DNA of 5,809 bases from Hyphomicrobiales bacterium. GTDB lineage: Bacteria; Pseudomonadota; Alphaproteobacteria; Parvibaculales; Parvibaculaceae. The stretch lies in NCBI GenBank assembly GCA_015655095.1, contig JAATFR010000145.1:1-5809 (forward strand), in the 5' to 3' direction. A program made the translations under genes and the position numbers. The notes below the pieces were generated by a model. That model saw only the letters and a list, made by a program, of their open reading frames with translations. It was not told the origin of the DNA and made no database searches. Below, in pieces: positions 1-4,717 of this stretch (the first letter of the stretch is position 1; each line of letters opens with the position of its first letter).

Positions 1-1149
1 GCCGGTTTCCGTGCAGCGCCCGCCAACGAGGCCCATCAGCATGTCTTCATTGCGGTAGAGCGTAGTAAGAGCCGTCTTCTTGTCTTGCTCGGCGCGCATG
101 CCGCGTTCCCATTCAACAAGCCCGTTGAAGGTCAGGAACTTCATATAGTTCGTCTCTTCCTGCCGGTCCGCCAGCGAACCAACAATGCCGCGCACGCCCG
201 CAGGATTCGACAGCCTGTCCGTTGCCTCGAAAATGAGTGCATCGCAGCCACCGCCGAAATGCAGCACCATGATCTTGTCGCCGGGTTTCGCCACCGTCTG
301 GAGCGTATGCACCAGCAACACCAGCGAATGCGCCGCGCCGGTTTCACCACAGTTGGCGGCAAGCGTATCGCGGGCCGCCTCAGGCGCGATCCCGGAACGC
401 TTGGCAAGCTGTTCGACAAATTTGGTGCCGAATGTGGTGGGCAGGATGAAGTGGCTGATATCACCCGCCGCCACCCCGGCATTGGTGAGCGCCTCCTTGA
501 CCGCACGAGGAACGATCTTCGAATAGCCCTCGTCGCGAATCCAGCGTTCTTCCCAGGTGTAGTCGAACTCCTCCGAGTCACCACGGAAATGATCGACGAA
601 ATCGACGGTCAGGCTCGCACCACCCAGATAGCTGGCGATTACATTTTCCGTACCGACATTTACTGCCGCCGCGCCGTCTCCGAACTCAAGTTCCTGGGGG
701 CTCACCGCCCGGGTCTTGCGATGGTCCGAGGCGATGACGAGCGCGTTCTTCGCCTCACCGGCCTTCACAAGAGACAGGGCCTGCAACAGAGCCGATGTTC
801 CCGCGCGCTGGGTCGACGCCACATCGACAGCCCGCACCCTCTGGTCAAGCGTCAGAGCAGCCGCGATGATGCCAGCGTTGAGCCGGTCGCGGAACGGCAT
901 GGTGGTCGAGCCGAAGAACAGCGCATCCACATGCGAGCGGTCATCGTCCGCACCCAGTAGATCACGGGCGGCGGCAACCGCCATGGTGATCGAGTCCTCG
1001 TCCCAGTTTGCCATGGAACGCTCGCCCTTGCCCTTGCCGACAAGGTTGGGAGCAATCCATGCGTTCGTCGTGGTCACCGCCTTGCGCTGAAGGCGCAGGC
1101 GGGGAATATAGCCGCCAAAGGCGGTAAGTCCGATCACCTGTCCGGTCAT
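1..1149 (-). CDS. Hydroxymethylglutaryl-CoA synthase-like / KAS III-like thiolase-fold protein, probable C-terminal OB-fold; 3' end outside window
   Basis: The frame is open for 383 codons from an ATG at 1149 to the window edge, with no stop reached. A weak GGGGA ribosome site precedes the ATG. The N-terminus (GLTAFGGYIPRLRL), GSTTMPF at 80-86, DVASTQRAGTSAL at 109-121, ELEFGDGAAAV at 153-163, NCGETGAAHSL at 266-276 and FGGGCDALIFEA near 298-309 follow the order of archaeal-type HMG-CoA synthases and KAS III enzymes. Family knowledge: those enzymes condense acyl groups through a Cys nucleophile, with Glu and His assisting in HMGS. Here the Cys position is Gln114, the Glu position is Thr82, and the His position appears to be Pro237. 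The stretch from about 364, with GGRCTETG at the very end, looks like the start of a DUF35-type zinc-ribbon/OB-fold. I infer a fused protein longer than 383 residues, probably not a genuine HMG-CoA synthase. It could be a decarboxylase, an aldolase-like acyl-CoA enzyme, or non-catalytic. Family placement is firm; function is open. Confidence 0.85.
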   Translation of the reverse strand, partial: MTGQVIGLTAFGGYIPRLRLQRKAVTTTNAWIAPNLVGKGKGERSMANWDEDSITMAVAAARDLLGADDDRSHVDALFFGSTTMPFRDRLNAGIIAAALTLDQRVRAVDVASTQRAGTSALLQALSLVKAGEAKNALVIASDHRKTRAVSPQELEFGDGAAAVNVGTENVIASYLGGASLTVDFVDHFRGDSEEFDYTWEERWIRDEGYSKIVPRAVKEALTNAGVAAGDISHFILPTTFGTKFVEQLAKRSGIAPEAARDTLAANCGETGAAHSLVLLVHTLQTVAKPGDKIMVLHFGGGCDALIFEATDRLSNPAGVRGIVGSLADRQEETNYMKFLTFNGLVEWERGMRAEQDKKTALTTLYRNEDMLMGLVGGRCTETG

Positions 1150-1189
1150 CGTTTCCCCATATGTTGTTGTTTGCTCTTGTTGGGGAGAA

Positions 1190-1218
1190 GTTTAACGACG
1201 ATCCGACAGGTACTTCAA
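1190..1218 (-). promoter_or_regulatory. Weak sigma70-type promoter candidate for the HMGS-like gene
   Basis: Read on the minus strand, TTGAAG (1218-1213) and TTAAAC (1195-1190) are 17 bases apart. Four and three of six bases match the -35 and -10 consensus. The predicted start would leave a leader of roughly 30 bases before the ATG at 1149. It is the best candidate I see in the 121-bp spacer, but the match is ordinary and a chance occurrence is quite possible. The alternative is read-through from the transporter operon. Confidence 0.25.
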
Positions 1219-1236
1219 GCCTCGGCTTCAGGTGCC
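1209..1236. repeat. Imperfect inverted repeat in the spacer after the permease genes
   Basis: The arms are GGTACTTCAAGCC (1209-1221) and GGCTTCAGGTGCC (1224-1236), around a 2-base centre. Ten of 13 positions pair, and the inner five pairs are perfect. On the minus-strand transcript the three mismatches do not form G-U pairs and no T-run follows, so it is a poor intrinsic terminator. It overlaps the -35 candidate of the next gene, so an operator role is equally possible. It may also have no function. Confidence 0.3.
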
Positions 1237-1270
1237 GCCGTAACGCGCCACGCCGTTGCGTCAAGCAGGC

Positions 1271-1969
1271 TCAACGGATCTGGTAGGCGTTCAGATGGCG
1301 CTCAAAAACCTTGAAAAGGCGGGAAACCAGATAGGTCAGTATGATGTAAAGGATACCGGCCAGGATTAACGGTTCGCTCGTGTAGCTCTTGGCCGCAAGG
1401 CGCCTGGCAACCCCGGTCATATCAAGGACGGTGATGGTGGAAACCAGCGCTGTTCCCTTGAGCTGCTGCACCACCTCATTGGAAAGCGAGGGCAGCATGA
1501 TGCCGATCGCGCGCGGCATGATAATCCGGCGATAGGTCAGCGCAGGCGTCATACCAAGCGAGCGGGCCGCTTCCTTCTCCCCCTCCGGCACGGCCATGAT
1601 GCCGCCGCGCAGAACCTCGGCGAAATAGGCCGCAAGATTGAAGCTCAGCACCACAAGGGCGCAGGGCACCGCATCGCGCAGGAACGGCCAGAAGATCGAG
1701 TTCCGCACTGCATCGAATTGCGGCAAGCCATAATAGAAGAGAAAAATCTGCACCAGCAGCGGCGTGCCCCGAAAAGCCGCGCTATAGGCAAAGGCAGGCC
1801 AGGCAAAGAGCGGGTTGGACGAAACCCGCGCCAGCGACAGCGGTATCGCAAGCAGAAAACCCGCGACGGTTGAAATCACCATCAGCTGGACAGTGATCCA
1901 CAAACCGTCGGCATAGCCCTGCCAGTTATCGGTGACCAGATCGCTGTAATCCGTAATCCAGGAGAACAT
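1271..1969 (-). CDS. Amino-acid ABC transporter permease, HisM-like
   Basis: This 232-residue integral membrane protein forms one half of the inner-membrane channel of a polar amino-acid importer. Hydrophobic segments lie near residues 24-46, 62-82, 101-118, 155-180 and 199-217, the usual five-helix pattern for this family. The cytoplasmic EAA loop that docks on the ATPase is clear: AEVLRGGIMAVPEG followed by EAARSLGM (133-140). Length matches HisM/OccM-type subunits (about 230-240). The ATG is well supported: AGGAGG (1985-1980) lies 10 bases upstream, inside the last codons of the preceding permease gene, and only 4 bases separate that gene's stop from this start, so the pair should be translationally coupled. 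It ends with TGA. The substrate cannot be read from the permease; the binding protein points to a basic amino acid or relative. Confidence 0.95.
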   Translation of the reverse strand: MFSWITDYSDLVTDNWQGYADGLWITVQLMVISTVAGFLLAIPLSLARVSSNPLFAWPAFAYSAAFRGTPLLVQIFLFYYGLPQFDAVRNSIFWPFLRDAVPCALVVLSFNLAAYFAEVLRGGIMAVPEGEKEAARSLGMTPALTYRRIIMPRAIGIMLPSLSNEVVQQLKGTALVSTITVLDMTGVARRLAAKSYTSEPLILAGILYIILTYLVSRLFKVFERHLNAYQIR

Positions 1970-1973
1970 GGGC

Positions 1974-2648
1974 TCAGTTCCTCCTCACACCGCGGTTCGC
2001 CCGCTTTTCCAGCGCGCGGAACAGCGGCACCGAAATGGCCAGCAAAACAAAATAAACCACAGCGGTGGCGACATAGAAAGTGAAGGGATTCTTTGTCACC
2101 TGCGAGGCGATCATCGCCTTTCGCATCAGATCCTCCAGCCCGATGACGGAAATGAGCGAGGTATCCTTGAGCAACGACTGCCACTGGTTGTTGAGGCTCG
2201 GCAGCGCGAAGCGCCAGGCCTGGGGCAAATGTATCCGCAGGAAAATCTGCGGACGGCTCATGCCATAGGCGCGCGCGGCCTCCAGTTGCCCTTTGGGGAC
2301 GGCAAGAAACGCTCCGCGAAAATTCTCTGATGCATAGGATGAGAATACCAGTGACAGCGCGAAAACGCCCGCGACGAACGGATCGATTTCGACATAGCTC
2401 CCGGCAATGCTCGTAAGCAGATTGGTCAATCCGAAATAGCTGACGAGGATAATCACGAACTCAGGCACGCCGCGCATCAGATTGGTGAAGATGCTGACGG
2501 GGACCGAAAGGGCGCGCGAAGACGAAAGCTTGGCGGAGGCTCCCAGAATGCCGAACAGAACGCCGAAAAAAAGCGATACGAACGCAAGTTCGAGGGTGAC
2601 GATCACGCCAAGAAGAAGCTGCTCCCCATATCCGTGCAGATCAAACAA
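1974..2648 (-). CDS. Amino-acid ABC transporter permease, HisQ-like, TTG start
   Basis: This 224-residue inner-membrane permease pairs with the HisM-like subunit. Hydrophobic segments lie near 12-36, 52-76, 90-107, 152-172 and 188-210. The EAA loop is visible: ASENFRGAFLAVPKG, then EAARAYGM (123-130) and LPQAW. The motif MRGVPEFVIIL (58-68) is typical of HisQ-class subunits. The start codon is TTG at 2648: GGGGAG (2659-2654) sits 5 bases upstream, an in-frame TAA closes the frame about 30 bases upstream, and there is no ATG at the expected N-terminus. Starting here reproduces the usual N-terminal length. The gene lies 72 bp after the binding-protein stop, across a strong stem-loop, and runs almost directly into the next permease. 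The TTG start and upstream stem-loop both suggest lower output than the binding protein. Confidence 0.94.
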   Translation of the reverse strand: MFDLHGYGEQLLLGVIVTLELAFVSLFFGVLFGILGASAKLSSSRALSVPVSIFTNLMRGVPEFVIILVSYFGLTNLLTSIAGSYVEIDPFVAGVFALSLVFSSYASENFRGAFLAVPKGQLEAARAYGMSRPQIFLRIHLPQAWRFALPSLNNQWQSLLKDTSLISVIGLEDLMRKAMIASQVTKNPFTFYVATAVVYFVLLAISVPLFRALEKRANRGVRRN

Positions 2649-2653
2649 ACTCG

Positions 2654-2659
2654 CTCCCC
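2654..2659 (-). promoter_or_regulatory. Ribosome binding site fixing the TTG start of the HisQ-like permease
   Basis: GGGGAG on the minus strand lies 5 bases before TTG (2648-2646). No ATG or GTG lies in frame between the upstream in-frame TAA and this TTG, so this site decides the start. Confidence 0.65.
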
Positions 2660-2681
2660 ACCCTTCTTCCCGGCATTAAAG

Positions 2682-2714
2682 CGTCCCCCCCCGGCATCAA
2701 ACCGGGGGGGGACG
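2682..2714 (-). terminator. GC-rich stem-loop between binding-protein and permease genes (attenuator / mRNA-stabilising hairpin)
   Basis: Arms 2682-2694 and 2702-2714 are perfectly complementary over 13 bp, including a run of eight G:C pairs, around a 7-base loop. The structure begins 6 bases after the binding-protein stop. On the transcribed side it is followed by CTTTAATG, not a long T-run, so complete Rho-independent termination is unlikely. Stem-loops at this position are well known in histidine/maltose-type ABC operons, where they protect the upstream binding-protein mRNA from 3' exonucleases and reduce read-through to the permeases. That role here is inference from position and shape. 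Confidence 0.75.
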
Positions 2715-2720
2715 TCTAGA

Positions 2721-3500
2721 TCAGGCCTTCGGCCCGATATTGAACGGGAAGTACTTGTCATTTATCTGCTTGAAGGTGCCGTCCTTGTTGGTCTCGTCGA
2801 TGGCCTTGTTGAGTTCCCCCAGCAGCTTGGCCTCACCCTTGCGCACGGCCATGCCGGTACCTTCGCCGAAGATTTCGGCATCGTTGATCTGCTCGCCCGC
2901 AAGCTCGAAGCCTTTGGCCTTGCCGGTCTTGTCCAGCCAGTCATAGTCGATGGTGGCATCGGCGAACACGATGTCCACGCGACCCGCTTCAAGATCGAGC
3001 CATGCGTCGTCGAGGCCCTGATAGACCTTGACCGTCACCTGATCCTTCAGCTTCTGGTTCACATAGGTTTCATGCGTCGTGCCGCTCTGCACGCCGATGG
3101 TCTTGCCCTTGAAGGTTTCCGGCTTGGCGCCATCGATGCCTGATCCCGCCTTGGCCACGAACTGGGTCGGAGCGATGGTCACGAGGTGGGTGAAGTCTAC
3201 CGTCTTGGCCCGCTCGGCCGTGATCGACATCTGCGAAATGATCGCATCGATCTTGCCCGCTTTAAGCGCGGGGATAAGGCTGTCGAAGTCCATGTTGACG
3301 AACTCACACTTGGCCTTGATGCGCTCACAATAGACCTTGGCGAGCTCGATTTCCATGCCCTTGAGTTCGCCTGTGTCATCCTTGTATTCAAATGGCGCGT
3401 AAGCAGCTTCCGTGCCAATACGAATGATACTCGCCGCGTTTGCCTGAGAGCCCACAAGCGCTGCGGCAGCAACCACAATGCCCATCATCAGTTTACGCAT
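2721..3500 (-). CDS. Periplasmic amino-acid-binding protein, lysine/arginine/ornithine/histidine (LAO/HisJ) class
   Basis: This 259-residue solute-binding protein captures ligand in the periplasm and delivers it to the HisQ/HisM-like permeases. A signal peptide is clear: MRK, a hydrophobic core at 7-17, then a cleavage site after ANA (residue 22), leaving about 237 residues, the size of mature LAO and HisJ. Features aligning with LAO are IRIGTEAAYAPF (26-37), DFDSLIPALKAGKIDAIIS (71-89), SITAERA with Arg97 for the ligand carboxylate, GVQSGTTHE (136-144), and Asp181 for the amino group. Cys58 and Cys65 match the disulfide pair of LAO/HisJ, and FGEGTGMAVRK (211-221) matches their GDGTG segment. 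The acidic Glu31, where LAO has an Asp, favours a cationic ligand, but opines or other polar amino acids cannot be excluded. A strong AGGGGAAG site (3512-3505) supports the ATG. The gene follows the ATPase gene after 30 bp. Confidence 0.95.
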   Translation of the reverse strand: MRKLMMGIVVAAAALVGSQANAASIIRIGTEAAYAPFEYKDDTGELKGMEIELAKVYCERIKAKCEFVNMDFDSLIPALKAGKIDAIISQMSITAERAKTVDFTHLVTIAPTQFVAKAGSGIDGAKPETFKGKTIGVQSGTTHETYVNQKLKDQVTVKVYQGLDDAWLDLEAGRVDIVFADATIDYDWLDKTGKAKGFELAGEQINDAEIFGEGTGMAVRKGEAKLLGELNKAIDETNKDGTFKQINDKYFPFNIGPKA

Positions 3501-3530
3501 AGATCTTCCCCTTGTTGCCGGTTCATCGGC

Positions 3531-4355
3531 CTAGTGCCGGTCGAATCGGGTTAAAAACTGTTGAAGCCGCGGCGACTTGGGAGCCCCGAAAATCTCCTCG
3601 GGTGTCCCCTCCTCCTCCACGAGCCCCTGATGAAGAAAGATGATTCTGCTTGCGACATCACGCGCGAAACTCATTTCGTGCGTGACCACCAGCATGGTCC
3701 TTCCTTCGTTCGCGAGACTTTGCATGACTTTAAGCACTTCGCCGACAAGCTCGGGGTCGAGCGCGGAAGTCGGCTCATCGAACAGCATGACAGCCGGCTC
3801 CATCGCCAGCGCACGCGCAATAGCCACCCTCTGCTGCTGGCCACCGGAAAGCTGGGACGGGTAATTCTGGCACTTGTCGAGAAGGCCAACCCGTTCAAGC
3901 ACCTTCTCGCCCTGGGCTATCGCCGTTTTTCTGTCAATCTTCAGCACATGGATCGGCGCTTCGATAATATTTTGCAGCACCGTCATATGGCTCCAGAGAT
4001 TGAACTGCTGGAAAACCATCGAAAGTTTCTGGCGGATACGCTGAAGCTGTCTGGGATCATCGGGGTGATGGCCGTTCCGGCTGCTCATCTTGATGAGCTC
4101 CCCCTGAACGCTCACCTCGCCCGCATCCGGCATTTCGAGAAAATTGATACATCGGAGCAAGGTGCTTTTGCCTGAGCCGCTGGAGCCCAAAATCGCGATG
4201 ACATCATGCTCGCAGGCCTTGAGTGAAATCCCCTTGAGCACTTCATGAGTGCCGAACCTCTTGCAGATCCCGCTGACCAGCAATGCCTCGGGCATGGCCG
4301 CGCCATTGGTTACGACGTTCTGTCCGCTTTCGCTGGCCTGCATGCCTGATGTCAT
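3531..4355 (-). CDS. Polar amino-acid ABC transporter ATP-binding protein, HisP/OccP-like
   Basis: This 274-residue cytoplasmic ATPase drives the importer encoded downstream. All nucleotide-binding motifs are intact: Walker A GSSGSGKST (57-65), Q-loop at Gln116 in VFQQFNLW, signature LSGGQQQR (169-176), Walker B VMLFDEP (189-195), D-loop SALD (197-200) and switch His226. The insertion GHHPDDPRQLQRIR (95-108) and EEIFGAPKSPRLQQFL (253-268) are typical of the polar amino-acid subfamily (HisP, OccP, ArgT-system ATPases). A non-conserved, Ser/Asn/Gln-rich leader of about 24 residues precedes the domain. AGGGG (4364-4360) sits 4 bases before this ATG and supports the long form, although Met21 would give a length closer to HisP. 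It is the first gene of the presumed operon, with short inverted repeats just upstream. It ends with TAG. Confidence 0.95.
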   Translation of the reverse strand: MTSGMQASESGQNVVTNGAAMPEALLVSGICKRFGTHEVLKGISLKACEHDVIAILGSSGSGKSTLLRCINFLEMPDAGEVSVQGELIKMSSRNGHHPDDPRQLQRIRQKLSMVFQQFNLWSHMTVLQNIIEAPIHVLKIDRKTAIAQGEKVLERVGLLDKCQNYPSQLSGGQQQRVAIARALAMEPAVMLFDEPTSALDPELVGEVLKVMQSLANEGRTMLVVTHEMSFARDVASRIIFLHQGLVEEEGTPEEIFGAPKSPRLQQFLTRFDRH

Positions 4356-4364
4356 CTATCCCCT

Positions 4365-4376
4365 GCAACCAGTTGC
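4365..4376. repeat. Short inverted repeat abutting the ATPase ribosome binding site
   Basis: GCAAC-CA-GTTGC forms 5-bp arms around a 2-base centre. On the minus-strand transcript it ends immediately before the AGGGG Shine-Dalgarno sequence. A helix here could slightly affect ribosome access, or the site could be a protein-binding dyad. It is short enough to be chance. Confidence 0.3.
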
Positions 4377-4391
4377 CTTGATGATCTAAAT

Positions 4392-4409
4392 CGTAAGACT
4401 AGCCTTACG
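4392..4409. promoter_or_regulatory. 18-bp near-perfect palindrome upstream of the transporter operon, candidate operator
   Basis: The sequence reads CGTAAG-A-CTAG-C-CTTACG: 6-bp perfect arms, one mismatched pair, and a palindromic CTAG centre. It lies 37 bp before the ATPase start. Size and symmetry fit a dimeric regulator site such as GntR or LysR families use, but I cannot name the regulator and none is encoded within the window. It could also act as an RNA hairpin in the leader. Confidence 0.45.
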
Positions 4410-4420
4410 GTCCTCGTCCC

Positions 4421-4436
4421 GTCCAGCAATGTGGAC
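4421..4436. repeat. Inverted repeat GTCCA-N6-TGGAC
   Basis: Perfect 5-bp arms flank a 6-base spacer. Its centre is 28 bp from that of the 4392-4409 palindrome. It may be part of the same regulatory cluster; alone it would not be significant. Confidence 0.3.
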
Positions 4437-4441
4437 AGGGA

Positions 4442-4453
4442 GAACCCCGGTTC
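4442..4453. repeat. Inverted repeat GAACC-CC-GGTTC
   Basis: Perfect 5-bp arms surround a 2-base centre, 19 bp centre-to-centre from the GTCCA/TGGAC repeat. It is the furthest upstream of four dyads in about 90 bp before the ATPase gene. It is more likely a protein site than a terminator, as no T-run follows on either strand. Confidence 0.3.
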
Positions 4454-4717
4454 CGCATAAAAATTCATCACGCCCATGATGCATGCAGAGTCGGTGTTTA
4501 TGGAAGCATTCTTTCATTACATAAATCAGTAAAGCCCCAGCTGATATTGTTCCCGCCGCCTCATTTCACCATAGATCAGCGTATGGGGGATAATTTTTCC
4601 AAAAATGGCGATGCGGCATGACGGGGCCGGAAAATTGCTTGATATTGCGTCTGATTATTATTAACAATTCACCGAAATCCGCGCGCACCACGCTACCCGC
4701 CCTTCTCTGGAATTCCA

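Larger units (their letters stand above)
4356..4717. promoter_or_regulatory. Divergent intergenic region between the transporter operon and the PepSY-family gene
   Basis: These 362 bp hold no convincing gene. They should contain the promoters of both flanking genes. Base composition is more A+T-rich than the genes, notably around 4455-4540 and 4590-4680. The half near the ATPase gene carries four short inverted repeats, listed separately. For the rightward gene, TTGATA (4639-4644) and TAACAA (4662-4667) are 17 bases apart and form a weak promoter candidate about 50 bp before the ATG. For the leftward operon no good -35/-10 pair and no sigma54 -24/-12 element was found. No recognisable riboswitch or Fur-type 19-bp box was seen by eye. 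Confidence 0.6.

Noticed and set aside
85..960. A 291-codon open frame on the plus strand opposite the HMGS-like gene
   Set aside because: It is antisense to a frame whose translation shows clear family motifs throughout. The product is Arg/His-rich with no recognisable domain, as expected of a high-G+C shadow frame.
2685..2711. C8/G8 homopolymers as a phase-variation switch
   Set aside because: The tracts are in a non-coding spacer and not between promoter elements, so a length change would not switch a frame or promoter. The stem-loop explanation is enough.
2634..3143. A 169-codon plus-strand frame over the binding-protein gene
   Set aside because: It begins in the spacer and runs antisense to a well-conserved gene; no ribosome site and no recognisable motif.
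3561..4175. A 204-codon plus-strand frame opposite the ABC ATPase
   Set aside because: It is the mirror of an intact ATPase with all motifs, with no independent coding signal.
4499..4531. A 10-codon mini-frame in the intergenic region, considered as a leader peptide
   Set aside because: No Shine-Dalgarno sequence, no run of a regulatory amino acid, no following attenuator, and it points away from the transporter operon.
4592..4604. A/T-rich near-palindrome GGATAATTTTTCC, considered as an iron-regulator site for the PepSY gene
   Set aside because: It does not match the Fur 19-bp box, the Irr box or the TGA-N9-TCA type RirA site well enough; A/T-rich dyads of this size arise readily by chance.
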